64,000 bases of DNA, taken from the NCBI GenBank assembly GCA_025024175.1, contig QCXZ01000137.1, positions 21,142,001-21,206,000 of the forward strand. Reading direction: 5' to 3'. The notes beneath the pieces were generated by a model, which ran no database searches, was not told the origin of the DNA, and was given only the letters and a program-made list of their open reading frames with translations. Below are positions 33,061-46,029 of the stretch, in pieces (position 1 is the first letter of the stretch; every line of letters begins with the position of its first letter). The stretch is from Rhyzopertha dominica. Its lineage: Eukaryota; Arthropoda; Insecta; Coleoptera; Bostrichidae. Both the position numbers and the translations under genes were made by a program.

Positions 33061-33156
33061 CAATGTAATTGTTTTATTCACAGTACCACCAACCACCAAA
33101 GCTTTCTCTTAGCAAAATGCCAACATTCCAAAATTACGTCGTTAGAGCTTTGGAAC

Positions 33157-33192
33157 GAGGAAGAATAATATTATTAATTAATATTCTTCCTC
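33157..33192. repeat. short hairpin
   Basis: GAGGAAGAATA and its complement TATTCTTCCTC are separated by 14 AT-only bases. Function unknown. Confidence 0.5.
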
Positions 33193-34300
33193 CTTGGATC
33201 TTTAAATATAGAATGAATAAATAATTAATGTAAGTAATGTAGGTATTTACAATTTTTGTAATTATTTAGAGGAAACTTTAAATTATATTGTTGAAATATC
33301 TTTAATTTATTTTTTATTAAGTATAGTCATTATTAATAAAGAACAACTTGGTAGGTATCTGGGCCAGTGCCCCGACTTTAGTTTGTTTCAAAATATCCAA
33401 CTACTAAAACATACCTATAATTTATGACTTTAAAAAACGAGGACCATTCTACCACCCCCTTCATTAAACCTACCTAAATATGGACTTGCATGTTAAGCAA
33501 AAAAACAACATAAATATCAGGAAAAAATATTTTTCTGTACAAACTAACTAACAAACTAACTTTACATAAGTGTACTTCAGAAATTTCACGTCATTCAATG
33601 TTGAAGGGACAGTAATAAAATTGTGACTACAATTATAGAAATTACAGAATCTAAGATCCAAGATTCCTGTGGCATGTAAAATCGTTTGCAAAATTCATGC
33701 CATGTCTGTATTTGAACATCCCGTTAAAACATTATTACAGACTCATCCAATACTGTTTAATTTTTATATACTAACAAATAGGTACTACAAAGCACTTATC
33801 TAGATACAACGTTATTACTGCAAAATATTCTAGAGAGTAATGCTGTACAGCATGCACTATGGGTTAAGCTAAGTTACAAACTATGTATGTACAACGTTAA
33901 TAAATGGAATAAAAATTGAAAGAATTTACGGACATAAATAAGGTACATACTTACTTTGTAGATATAAAACTGCAAGTTACACCTTGTTATTGTTTTTGAA
34001 ACTTGATATTCTAATAATTCCTCAACACGATGCGGAGTGTGAGATAGTTGCTACGTTGCTAGTTACAACTGTGACAATGCTCCCAATTCATCATGCCAGC
34101 TATGAAAACGAGTTCGCATTGCCAAATAAATATTTTTTTGTCCTAATTTCTACATTGCAATGATACAAATACACATTTCATTTTCCTTATTTGCTCGTTT
34201 AAATGGTTTGAACAACCCACAGCGTCCCTCGTCCAACTGCCATCTACATCAATTAAGCGAGGTCCTTATACATTATTAGTCAACAATAAGAAAACAATTA
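33193..34300. other. non-coding stretch
   Basis: Nothing recognised; AT-rich. Confidence 0.4.
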
Positions 34301-35313
34301 TTATTCGCTTTAAACTTTTCGATATGTTTCACAAAAAAATTGATTGAAAATAACTCTTCTAAACTACAGCGGTATCTTTTTCATGACAACAGTATTGCAG
34401 TAATTGGTTCTTACTTAAAAGGTATACATCAGTTTGTATCATTACATGGCATACAATCAGCAAGGCTTCAAATTCACTACGGAGTGCCTCAACGCTCAGT
34501 CCTTGGTCCGATATTGTTCCTTATTTATATTAATGATTTACCTCTTTCCGTTCCTAATGTGACATGTGTCAGTGTTGCTGATGACACAATAATTTTCGAT
34601 GTGCACTCCTTGCAGAATCTACATGCAAAATAATAAAGATGTTTCTAAATCCAAAGTGCATGAGTGGTATCTCAATAACAGGTTGTGTTTAAACAACGAT
34701 ATAACACAAAAAAAATTCGTTACGGAGAGTCTCCGTGTTATCTCCACCTGTTAAATTATTGGCATATATCTAGACCCGGGCCTGACTTGGGAAGCCCATG
34801 TCAATTATCTTTTGACCAATATATCTAAAAAATTCTATGCGTTGCGCCAATCGCGCGAAGTTGTGTCTAAAGACACCCTGTTAACCGTTTACCATTCCGT
34901 GATTCAAAGTATGCTCTCTTTTTATGCAATTTTGGTGTGGGGCCATTCGGCTCATTGGATCAAATTGTTTAAACTCCATCGGAAAATCTTCAGACATATT
35001 GATGGCATCGGTTATCGAAAAGATTGCAGCAATTCTCAAAATATTGACTGTACCTTGCATTTACATTCTGCAATGTCTTTTGTACATACACTCAGATGTT
35101 AATAATTATCCTTCATATAACTATATATATAACACCAGAAATCGATACCTACTAAAACCAGACTTCACAAGATTGAACAGAACTAGAACCAGCACGTAAT
35201 TTTTGTATTAAGCTTTATAACTCACTACCCGACCATTTTAAATCGCTTAGCTTTAGTTCCTACAAACAATGCATAAAGAAGGTTCTGTTAGAAAATGTCT
35301 TCTATTTTGGTTT
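34300..35313 (+). pseudogene. jockey/CR1-like non-LTR reverse-transcriptase remnant
   Basis: The plus strand reads GVPQRSVLGPILFLIYINDL (the GVPQGSVLGPxLF motif with G to R), then SVADDTIIFDV where FADDT is expected, so the catalytic YADD-type Asp pair is kept. Then LNNRLCLNNDITQKKFVTES, GIYLDPGLTWEAHVNYL, ILVWGHSAHW and IKLYNSLPDHF, which is the complete order of the RT palm, thumb and C-terminal tail. Frames change several times. The 5' part (endonuclease) is missing. The copy stops abruptly at a Penelope-like element at about 35314, which probably inserted into it. Confidence 0.85.
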
Positions 35314-36240
35314 GAAGGCTTCCGTGGTTGTAGTCGATGACATGTTGTTTTTTGGACTACTTCCCACGTTGCTTGTTTGGTCTTCACGTTTCGATACACA
35401 TGTCGGTGTCTTCCTCAGAAGTAGCTCTAAAACTGAAGCGTTCTAATCTGCTCCGGTACTTATACCTACTCGCCTGGTTGACTGAACCGTGAGCGTTGTT
35501 ACGCATGACCTATTTCCAGATTCCAAGTAGTTCAATGCCTCGGTCTTGGTTGTAATTGTGGGGATTATTGTAGATTCGATGGCTTCCTTTTACCATCTCG
35601 GCTTCCCTTGACAGCATTTGTGCCTCTTCGAATTTGTTGATGTAGCCAGTCTTCATTCGGTGTTCTGCCACAGGTACTATCCAGGGCACCATTGGTCTCC
35701 ACCTCCATCGTGAATTATATGCCGCTGTGGATGCTGTTTAGAAGGCCCAGAAACTCTTTTATGTTCCGTTCTCTATGCGGTCAGACGGTTAAACTGCTTC
35801 AAGGGAGTTGAAAAAACGATTACAAGAACAATACCTGGGATGAAGAACTAGTCCTAGCAAACATCTGCCTAAAATCTACTTTCTTAAAGTTCCGGGAGGA
35901 ATACTAGGAGTAGACAAAAGGTGCTCCTATAAGGCCACCCCTTTCTCCGCTGATAGCCAACGTTTACTTGGAAGCCTTCGAGACAGCTGCATTGGCATCG
36001 GCACGCCTTAAGCATAAGTGTTGGTTTAGATACGTGGACGACACTTTTACCGTCTAGCCGCATGGAGAACAGAACATAAAGGAGTTCCTGGATCATCGAA
36101 ATCTACTGTTTGTCCACTATTTCAAGAAAAACGCGTGCGTCATACCCTGTCAAGCTCGTTTGTTTAAATAAAGTATACAAATAAATCGTAACCAGGGAAG
36201 GTTCTACAAACTAGAGGGTGGGTTGAGAGTGATATATTTG
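35314..36240. mobile_element. rearranged Penelope-like element, locus 2
   Basis: From 35800 leftward on the minus strand: a short RT piece (NSIHSGI, FTMEVETNGAL), fused by deletion to the C-terminal part of the GIY-YIG endonuclease (AEHRMKTGYINKFEEAQML, NPHNYNQDRGIELLG), then the 3' end with a hammerhead-like core and the CCACGGAAGCCTTCAAACC terminus at about 35314. From about 35800 rightward the plus strand carries a different RT piece: LANICLKSTFLKF, SPLIANVYLEAFETAALA and CWFRYVDDTF, the catalytic palm with YVDD. The two halves therefore point in opposite directions. The tail 36205-36240 matches sequence at 50198-50222. Stops are present; this copy is dead. Confidence 0.85.
35385..35418 (-). 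ncRNA. hammerhead-like core at the 3' end of Penelope locus 2
   Basis: Minus strand CTGAGGA (35418-35412), stem II GACAC/GTATC around an 8-nt loop, then GAAACGTG. The UH cleavage site is changed to UG, which should block cleavage. Just outside, CTACTT before the core and AAGTAG 3' of it (about 35355-35360) could pair as an extended stem. Confidence 0.55.
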
Positions 36241-37300
36241 GGCCGGAAAACATATAATTACGATTGAACTTCACTTCAAATAAGTTCATTTGGTCGTTTA
36301 ATTATATTTCGGTATGGAGTGGACTCCTCTATATATCACTAACTCGTAGATGCTTCAAGCAAAAGTTGCGATTTAATCAATGTATGTATAAGGAAAACAG
36401 TGCAATGCTTCAAATTGTTTCAGCATATCCTATGTTAGAAAAATATTAAAGATTGAAGACTTCAGTCCAATTAGTAGTATGTTGGATAAGATATAAGGAA
36501 GTACCAAGTCTTCTAATAGGCATAGATGCAAAACGTGGCAAATGACATTTAAATATGCTCATGTTCATTTCTGCTCCCTTGACGCAACTGATGTGAGATG
36601 GCCTTAAGAAAATGTTTCATATCAGGCTATATTTTCCAGTGTGTATGGAATATGTCTAAACTTGATCAATTTGCCAGTTTGCCAATTAGTCAGTATCGAG
36701 GCTGAGCACGCCATAATGGTACTATTAATCATTCTGCTTTATCAAGCACAAGACTTCCAGAAAAACAGAATGGAGGAAAGGCAGACAAATACAAATTGCC
36801 GCAATCAAGAGTAAAAACATCTACTGCTACTGACCGAGGGGCCCTTGTGGTGTATGAAGGTAAAGACAATTTCGGGTCTGCCAAAAATATATAGTTGGTT
36901 GAAGCAACGAGACCCATTATCTGCCTCATTTGGGCTAACAAATAAGTTGTACAACCAAATATAAGGCCTTATACTATTGTCACATTTTCTTGGATAAGGT
37001 AATAATGACTTTTGGAAGTTAAAAAACGTAATTCGTGTAACTTTAAAGTAGTTGCATTATCGGTGCGGTTCAAATATTGCAAGAAGTGAAGAAGTTCTGG
37101 ACTATTGAGGAGATGTTCGCTTTGCGTAATAACGCGCAATAAACGTACATTTAGTTATAGCAGTTCGAGTCTCGATAACCCCTCTTTCTGTCTAAACAGT
37201 TCTTTTACATCGTCTGTTTGAAAGTGAACCCGTTATTTTCACTTAAGCTATCCGAAGCAACATCAGTCACTATCTGACTGACTGACCCCTACAGGTAACT
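36241..37300. other. non-coding stretch
   Basis: No domain recognised. The part at 37090-37320, just upstream of the gag remnant, could be the decayed 5' LTR or leader of the gypsy element, but I found no matching copy downstream. Confidence 0.35.
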
Positions 37301-37439
37301 GATGTCCGAAACACTCTCGGCGTATGCTAATTACCGAAGCAGTATACGTTGTGAGCGAAGTAACACTGCCAAATTACGTATGGATTTTGGCAACCAAGTA
37401 CAGGGAGTGTTACATAAATTTTGAATTTATAATGTTCGA

Positions 37440-39340
37440 AAACAATATCTGCACGATCAATTTAGAAAATTTGGACCGTCTACTAATGGAAATACAGAGA
37501 AATTACGACGTCGCTTGCGAGATCACCTTCGAGAAGAAGATTTCAAAAGCGATGTGTCACCTGAAGCATCTTCACTACAAAGCATTAAAGAACGCACTGA
37601 ACTGGTAACTGCAATAGACACANTTAATCAAGTCCGCAAATGGAACATCAGTTTCGATGGCAAAGGGGATGTTGCCGCATTTATCGAACAAATATCTGAA
37701 CTAGCCGAAGAGTATGGAGTATCCGAAGAATGCGTAATTTTCTTAGTTAAGAAACAACGCATTACTTTGGTACCGAAACTGTAAAAGTCAAAATTCCGTA
37801 CTTGGAACGACTTTCTGGTGAACATTATTCTTCTACCCACTGGAATACAAACAAGGGTTAGAGGATGAAATTAGTAGAATCCAAAGGAAAGGAGAGCCTA
37901 GCCGAGAATTTGTTATGTCATTACAAAGACTGATTCGGAGATATGGTGGTTTTAGTAAAGGGCGTGAACTGACATGTATTTGCCTGAATATTGACAATAT
38001 ATCCGCCGTCAGCATATCAGCTGTGTGAATGAACTGATACAAGAAATACGGGAACTTGAGACAAGTCAAAACAGTAAAGAAGCAAGAAAAGAATTTCGAA
38101 ATCGCGGAAGTCTACAATCTTAATGCGATGTCAATGGCCCCTAGAATCAAAAGTTTGTTTACCAATACGGCAACATATAGAGGAGATTCTACACCGACCA
38201 GTTCCCACAAGCTGGGGCGAAAGTACTGATTGTCGAACCGCTCGACGGACGCCGTCTTCAGAAGAGGAGGAACACAGGCCGAGTCTACCGAAGAAACACC
38301 AACGCGGTTTTCAAGGAAAATCAGCGCTTAAGACCGTCTTCAAACAGAGTGGTACCGCAGCTATTTAACCCGGAGGAAGCAGGCAACCGTCCGAAACCGA
38401 TACTAAAATTGCCGATGATTTTCACGCAGATCGTGTTTACCGAAGAAATGATGCATATATCAGACGTTCGTTCAAAATGGAATACATGAATTGCTGGACA
38501 AATTATACCAGCTCTGATAACCATCGGAGCACCGAATGTGTTTATTAACGTGTCGACCGCTAATTACTGCCAGAAAACTGCGAGGGACCGCTGCTGCCAA
38601 ACTTAGATGAACCTCTGGTACTAGAGATGGACTTTATTCTACAGAATGGACTTGTAATCGACGGAAAACGTAAACTACTTTTGTGTAAGAGTAAAGTTCT
38701 AGCTAGATTTTCAAGTCATAATCATAACGCAGCTAAGGTAGGCCATATGCAAAACAGTATTCCGGATAGCTCGCAAATGTTACTGGCCTGGCTTCTTCCG
38801 AGATGTTCCAAAATATGTACGAAGCTGTGATTCTTCTTAAAGATACAAAACAAGACAAAAAAGTATTAAGGGATTAATGCAACGGCACAAAATTTAAGGG
38901 CAACGGTACACCGTTTGCGTCGATCTAGTAAGACCACTTCCGAGATCAACCCGTGGACACATACTTGTGTGTGACTCAGGATCGATTCTGCCGTTAGTCA
39001 TATTATAAAAGCACTGTATGAAACAACTATATATGGTTGCCCAAGAATCATTATCACTGATAATGCCACAACATTCTATTGTCTTGAATTCAAGAAATTA
39101 CTGAAAGACCGTTTCATTCCGCCATATATGCTCAGGCAAATCCCATAGAAGGGCAAATAAAAGTCGTCAAAACAATGATTGCTCATTACTGCAAAGGCAA
39201 TTAATGGAAAAACCGCACCATACACTTCTTATGGAAATGAGAAAGCAGACATACGAGCAAAAAGGGCCGCTAAAGAACCTTTATTAGGGCTTGAGATCAT
39301 CTGTGGAGTGGCATATCAGCACGCTGGATAGTCAGAGTAA
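37440..39340 (+). pseudogene. Ty3/gypsy-type retroelement remnant (gag and integrase parts)
   Basis: Gag: about 37630-37740 reads RKWNISFDGKGDVAAFIEQI then SELAEEYGVSEECV, and about 37853-37980 reads LEDEISRIQRKGEPSREFV, LQRLIRRYGGFSKGREL. These are the matrix/capsid-type segments of arthropod gypsy gag. Pol: the protease and reverse transcriptase are not recognisable; at 38380-38640 only weak pieces occur. Integrase: about 38785-38850 reads CYWPGFFRDVPKYVRSCDSC-like with RYKTRQ, then VDLVRPLPRSTRGHTYL (about 38915) and ATTFYCLEFKKLLKDRF, QANPIEGQIKVVKTMIAHYC. The second catalytic Asp (TDNA) is visible. It is broken by many stops and an N at 37622; LTRs were not identified. Confidence 0.8.
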
Positions 39341-41689
39341 CATCAACTTTACTGGATGGTATCTCCTATTTTACTTGTTGGACTGTATTTTGTAGGTATG
39401 TTCTGTAAAGGTTCCGAGCGCATCTATTAGTTTTCGTGACAAACTCTATCAAACGCCTTATCCAAGTGTAAGAGGATTCAGAGTAGTTTCTCGTTATTGT
39501 CCAATGCAAATGTTTTTGCCTTATTTCAGTTAATTAAAATTGGTCGATAATTGCTCATATGTTGTTTGTTCCAGTCCTTATGTAGATATGTATAGGTGTT
39601 AGTATTGGATTGTAAGCGGTATTCATGATGTTGCATTCTTTCTTATTATCACGTGAAATAATTTTTTGCACCTATTTTTAAATAACTTTGTTTTATTAGT
39701 AGGCATCATTTGCGCTTTTTACCCATGGTTTAAAAAAATAACAGCAACTGCTATCCTTCTATTTCCCTGTTCATCGGAGTAAACTAATAAAAACGCAAAC
39801 GAAAGGCGTAAACTGTCGACTTTCCCCAATATATATTGCCTCAATTAAAAAGAAAATAAGCGTGAACGACAGTTTCGAAGAATCATGCGCAATAACATAA
39901 AGAACGACGCTCTGCGCCTCGGCGCTCGGGCGGCAATCAATGAATTTCGTGGATCCAGTCGTGGTTCGACTCTACATAGAGCTGGGGTGATGCCATCCCT
40001 GCTGATCATCCACATGACATCCTTGAATGACTGCGACTGTGTCATGGTATCAGAATAATTGAGGTAGGGTAGTGCACCAAATCTACACTAAAATATTTAT
40101 TTCATCAGTCTCCTGTTGTTGAGTTTTGTATAATTTTATAAAAAGTTTTTTGTTTCTTCAGCTAATATTATTTTTTGTATAAAATTTCATGACGAAAACT
40201 TTTTGAAACAGCATTAATGCAATAGAACACTTTTATTTAATGTGAACTTATGTGTATTGCATTTCACACTCTATCAGTTACAAAGCTTGTTCTAGTAATA
40301 GTGCCCTTATACCATTATTATCGTTATATGGTTTCCATAAGCAGATTGCATGCACGCCATATAGGTAGTAGTTCATTTAGACCGACAGTGAGCTTTTTAA
40401 CGTTTCTTGTGAAAACTATTTATCAGTGTCCCGCACTATCGAGTACCATCAATCATTATCTGATACGATTGAAAAACGAACGCCTATGTATATTCAGCTC
40501 CGTTTTACCAGATATTTGCGGTGAAGGGGGTTGCCAGAATCATTATTTTTTTAGCATTACCCTTAAAACTACGAGGAAGTCTTGGTAACTTTGCAATCAG
40601 AAACTAAAGTAGCAGTTTAAGAAATATAAAACCAAAGTATTTTAATTAGCCGTTATTTTTTTAACAATCTCTTCTATGCGGGACTGTATTTTTCAGTCGG
40701 ATATGTGAATTCATGAACAGAACGGGTAATTCATGATAACTAAGGGCTATTAGATTTTAATTATTCAATAATGCGAGAGCGAAATACTTATTTGCGTTAG
40801 CCAATGGCGTAACGAGTGGTCCGTAATGGTTTGTAATTCCTACAAAATTTAACAAAAATCCATATTTCATTTCACCGTTACCTGCAAAATTATCCGGTTC
40901 AACAAAATTTAGTGGAATGCGTTTCGTTGAAATTCGTGCCCCAGTTTCTACTGCTGGAACCGTTTCAATCGTGTTACCTAGCCAATGGCGAAAGTTTCAT
41001 TTAAAACCCATTTGTTTCCTGACTAACCGTATTTATTTTTTTTATTTGAAACCGTAATCACTGCATGTAGCACGTTTGCTTTTCTGTGGTAAAAATTGTC
41101 GCAAATTGGTTAGAACAAAGTAAAATGATGTATCGAAAAAACTAATCTCTGCTAATATGAAATGTAAAATTATTACTTAAAGCATCAAAAGAGTAAATAA
41201 AGATATTGTTAAAATAGATACTATAGGTAATTATAGCCAAATCTAACTCTTTTTTCCATATTACTTGTGACGTTACAATTTATTGCAACTTAAACAAATA
41301 TTTTAGCGTGAAAATCAGAGTATATTTATTCTATCTATACATGTCATACGTATGTAGACGCGTCTATAACCACTAACCTTTTTTACCATTGCCATTGACC
41401 CAAAGGTAACTATGCACTTCTGTATTAACTGAGACTTTTCAACTCTATTTTAATCATGAATAGTACCTAGAGCTTTTTGGAAGTTATTCGCCAATAAATA
41501 AAAATTGGAAGTAGGATCAAAAACAAGATTTTTTACTAATATTATCTATTTTAATCCACTTATTCATTCTTCATTGTATCTCTTGTTACCCGTTTCGAAC
41601 GTCTTGGATATCTTATTGCTGCTGTCGGCAACTTGCCTTCGATCCTGCATGAGATTAAAGTTATTATAAATTGACCAGTATTGGTATGA
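39341..41689. other. mostly non-coding stretch with a GC-rich patch
   Basis: A patch at about 39875-40045 has clearly higher G+C and is open on both strands (minus: MTQSQSFKDVMWMISRDG; plus: ALRLGARAAINEFRGSSRGS), but I recognise neither. The rest is AT-rich with no recognised feature. Confidence 0.35.
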
Positions 41690-42540
41690 CTATCCCAAGC
41701 TTCAGCTTGTGTCCACAGTACCTCCGAGGGGGTCTGTCGCAGCCATTAATACTGTATTCCCGATATATTTTAGGATATAGTCAATTGGTGCTTGTGCAAT
41801 TTCTTCAGGTTTCGTAAATGGTACCCCAAAGAAATGTCTTTTTTCAATATCTACTGGGCTTTCACATAGAATATGACAAGGAGTTTCATCCTCATCCATG
41901 AACTTCCGACACGTACCATCATTTGCTAAAATCAATTCTAGATAAGTGTTTCTTTAAACAGAATATACCGCAAGCAATCCAGTTACTGTCTTTGGGACGA
42001 ACTTCCTTATGGACATGCAGGATTGTCTTAGTCCGCGAATATTCATCCAGTGAAAATGATGTTACTTTTTCGGTAAAAACCATTTTCTGTTTTAGTCTCC
42101 ACATTTTTCCTGGCAGGCAGCTGCAGGCCCGTAAAGTTTTTGTAACTTTATTGGTCACTTTGATCCAGAAGAGGCTTGAACGTCATCTTCGTATCTAGTC
42201 TAGTCCTTGGTAGTAGTAGTAGTGCCAGCATTGCAGTTCCTCCAGCTGTTGAAGATTTCTTCTCCTAGTAAACGCTGTCACTGATAGTTTTGTAGTATTG
42301 CCTGCTAGTTCTCCCCTTGTACCTTGCGATAGCACCTGATGTACTATATTCGACACAGTTTCTCTAAATTTCCTAAACACCAGAATGGTCCCTGCGGACA
42401 ACATTTGCTAACCATGATTTCTCCACTTTTATTCCCTAGAGAAGTCTTGACAACTCTGTTTGGTGTTGAGGTTCTGAGTGCAATATCTTGTTGTTTGTAG
42501 ACCTTTTCAGTCCTGCAGGTTAGCTTATTTAAAGCCAATT
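41690..42540 (-). pseudogene. non-LTR retrotransposon remnant, RT plus C-terminal tail (jockey/R1/Loa-like), copy A
   Basis: In minus-strand order: about 42430-42400 SGEIMVSKCCPQG, the RT motif (VTKGCPQGGVLSPLLW) interrupted after QG; about 42380-42240 FRKFRETVSNIVHQVLSQGT then KLSVTAFTRRRNLQQLEE, the segment after the YADD motif in this group. The YADD itself and most of the RNase H domain are deleted. Then about 42000-41700 reads FCLKKHLSRID, DGTCRKFMDEDETPCHILCE, FFGVPFTKPEEIAQAPIDYI, LKYIGNT: the post-RNase-H zinc-knuckle tail (CRKC-x-E-D-E-T-x-x-HILCEC). The family matches the copy at 46890-47510. Confidence 0.75.
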
Positions 42541-42829
42541 TACAAGATTTTCCTGTTTGATAGGTAAACTGATTCGATGCAAGGACCTCTGCATAAAAAA
42601 ATCTCCCTGATAGCCCTCAATGCTTTAGTCCGGACACAGAAAACTTGCCGTGGCTTGGGTTTGAAGGATAGTTTATATTTTTTCCAGCGAAGCGGTGTAC
42701 AACTTGCAGCCTCTTAGAGCCTCTTTTGGAACAAAACAGGGTAGATCATATCAGTTCTTGGAGACTTATATGGTTTAAAACTAAGGATTGTCCATTCACT
42801 TTTCTCTGTTTGCCCGATGGTTTGGACAA
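42541..42829. other. probable further decayed non-LTR sequence
   Basis: The minus strand at 42600-42710 reads KYKLSFKPKPRQVFCVRTKA, possibly more of the same element, but no motif is firm. Confidence 0.25.
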
Positions 42830-42868
42830 CCACGTAGGACCAATCCTAGAAAGGATTGGTCATACGTG
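42830..42868. repeat. 39-bp near-perfect hairpin
   Basis: CCACGTAGGACCAATCCT and AGGATTGGTCATACGTGG flank a 4-base loop (AGAA... region). Only one or two mismatches. No neighbouring gene to regulate is seen. Confidence 0.6.
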
Positions 42869-45285
42869 GTTCTGAACCGTCGTGGTCACATACCCTGGAA
42901 AGGAGGTCTCATCGCGGTGCTAGAAATAGTAGTAGAAAAAATAATGTCACTTGCTGCTGGTGTTGGCAGATATCCTATTTTGTCCCAACAGTCCCTCAGC
43001 AATGCTTTTTGGAGCTTACTACATTAAAACTAACTAAAAAAAGTTTTTGAAATACGCAATCTTTTGATAACATTAATAAAACTTGAAGAATTTTTGACGA
43101 AACTACCGTTTTTTTTTATATAAGGTTTCAAATAATTAGAATAAAATTTTGTTAACTAGTAGCAAGGACTATGTATTGACTTTTAATCATAAGGGAAATT
43201 TAGTTTCATAAATTTTTGGCAAAGCGTACAACTTCGGTACCTTGCAGTTAAAAATTGTTGAAAAAGATGTTTTCTCATCTGAAAAATTTTAAGGTCTGAC
43301 AAGATCATTAGTAAGTTAGAAATTTTTCTAGTTGAGATGTTGGGTAAAAATTTTGTTCATTTTCTGTCATTTTAGTCTAATAATCTGCTGTAGATAATTC
43401 AATCCCCGAGGGCACTCATTACTTCAGATGACACACGTACATCCATCCTCAACTTATATGCAAGATTCTTGAGAAGCTTATTGCAGTCTCCACACCTTTA
43501 GAATTGATACAATATTATAATTATTATATGAAATAATTGTGAGTAACTACACGAATAATTTCACGTTCATGACGGTAAAAAGAAGATACAATAAATTCAA
43601 TTCTTCTAAAACAGGAAACTCCCCAACTTATTTTTAGCAAATACGCGCTTGTTATTCATTCAGCACGTGGGTAATCGTTTACTGTCCATTTATTTCAATT
43701 AAGGAAAGAAAAGTGGGGAAACACGTCATGGCTTTGACGATTTCATCCATTACAGAAACCGTCTCGATCAATCATCTTGCATCATAATCTCTTTAGCGGT
43801 TAAATCAATTTAGGGCGGATCGAATATAGCACACTTGCAAATACCAGTACCTGAACGCGCAGTGCGTTGCAAACTAGCGCTTTGCAACCTACATTTTAGT
43901 TAGCTCGAAACTTCGGAAACCTGGTTTAAGCTAAGCATAAGCGCGCGTGTTATGATGATATCCCAGAGATCCATAGAATATAGCTAAGAAGTTATAACTA
44001 AATATTATAATATCAGGTTTGTTTTCAAAATTTGTTTAATGGCTCATAAGATAATTAGTAGACAGTATTTCGATGCTTAGTGATAATCACCGGTAACCAG
44101 TAGGGGCTAGTGTAATGAGGGGGCATTAATATCACTCTTCTATACACATCAAGCATATAAGTAGAATCGCCAAATTAACGATTTAATGATGTAAAATGTA
44201 GGTTTTAGACTTTTTAATATTTTGCACAGCAGCGCAGCAATGTAAATACTCTTACAACATATCATCGCATTTGTTATTTGTTGACACATGCAACCAGAAA
44301 GCTAACTTTATGACTTTTATAAATTCCACTTCCGTATTCATACATTATAAAGAGCTGTTACCTGAAAAACTACATATAGAGCATTCAATATCCTTGCAAT
44401 GTTCCCAACAGGAAGAAAATATTCAACTTTCAATTTATTTTATAACTATGTTACAATATCATGATTACCCGTAAAAGATTCTTTCTTATACGTAAATGCA
44501 AGATCCCATAAACATAATGGAATATGCGATTAAAAAAATTATAAGATATATTCTCGAGAAACACTAAAAGTTCATTCACTACTTGGTCCATCCAACTTTT
44601 TCCCGTTAATTTACAAATTCATAAATCGTCAGAATAAATTGGTCAGTTAAAGAGCAGCAGTTTTGTCCTACTTTAAAAATTACCATAAATCTTTCCGATT
44701 AAGAATTGATAACTAACATTTTGCCGAAAAACTAAAATTAATGATACCGTAGTGGACGCTGTTCAGTTACTTACATCCATTTTCTTTTATTTGACGGCTG
44801 GATGGTTCCGTAGTCTCTTATACCTATGAATTTCTTGGTTCTGATTACTTTTTCTTTGCTTATATGAACTTATAAATAATATGTATGGTTGACGGTCAAT
44901 GCTGTTTTTATAAGGAACAGAAATGCCGATATTGTTCGAAAATAATGCTTTCATGCACCGATTCTACACGTATCCAATAATCTTTGATGGAAGCTTTCTT
45001 GATTGGGGGGGGTCTTCTATTAGTAAAGCGTACAGCGTAAATTTTGGCGGACAACAAAAGATTTTGATCCATTCTCTAAGAATAAACAACATGTCTAGTT
45101 TGTAGCAACAATGACAGTTCTTAATAACAATCACCAATTGTTAAATGCTACAGTAATACGATATCTGTTGATAAAAAACAAGTTACTCACGTTTGTATTG
45201 TGAACTTTATACAGGATTAGTCAAAAGTATAAAAATAAAATTCGGGAAATATTGATTTTTCAGTAAATGTCCCTAACAAGTTTTT
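42869..45285. other. long non-coding stretch
   Basis: AT-rich; open frames here (for example 44271-44474 and 44923-45105) show no recognisable domain. A run of eight Gs lies at 45005-45012. Confidence 0.4.
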
Positions 45286-45839
45286 TTTGCTAATAATTTT
45301 CGTTTCTTATCCCACTTTTTGTTTGTGTATATCAACGTATTTTTTAGTGGCAAACAATTTTTCGCGAATTCGCCTGCAATAACCTAGTTTATGACAGAAA
45401 TTGCGCGACGAACTTTGTGCCTAATTCTGTCTTCCACCTCTTGCATTTTCGTGGGTTTTCTTTGTACATAAGATTTCTAAATGACCCTAGAGCAAAAAAA
45501 GCCAATAATTTAAAGCAGGGACCTAGCAGGCCATTAAGTAATTCCCCGATGTCATATCCACCGTCCTAGGAAGATATTCAGGTTCAGGCGAATAACTTCA
45601 AAATGTGGCGCAGCGCCGTCTTGTTGAAAACCGCGGTTTGCCATTCCTTGTCGATCTTCATAGGGAAAGAAGTGTACTATGTCAGGTACAGTATTATCAC
45701 GCAGCAAGTTTAGGTAAATATCTGCTCTTATATCTCAATTTATAAGGAATGGACCTATGAGCTTAGGATGTTCTCGTATGATTGCTTAAAACTGATGGAT
45801 TGCCTGTTGATCAGCATTTATTTCGTTGCCGTGCACTTA

Positions 45840-45990
45840 AGAACAGTTATTAGGTTAAGTAGAATAGCAGTCAGTTAGACTTTGGCTACTAGAGAATAGA
45901 AAATACAACTAAGTTTAGAACTTTCTTTTCTTGGTTTAATGTGATTTTCTTAAATTTTCTTATTTCCTAATAAAGCCTTATTATTATTAC

Positions 45991-46029
<39 letters not shown>

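Noticed and set aside
37090..37330. 5' LTR of the gypsy remnant
   Set aside because: No second copy of this sequence was found after 39340, so it cannot be shown to be an LTR.
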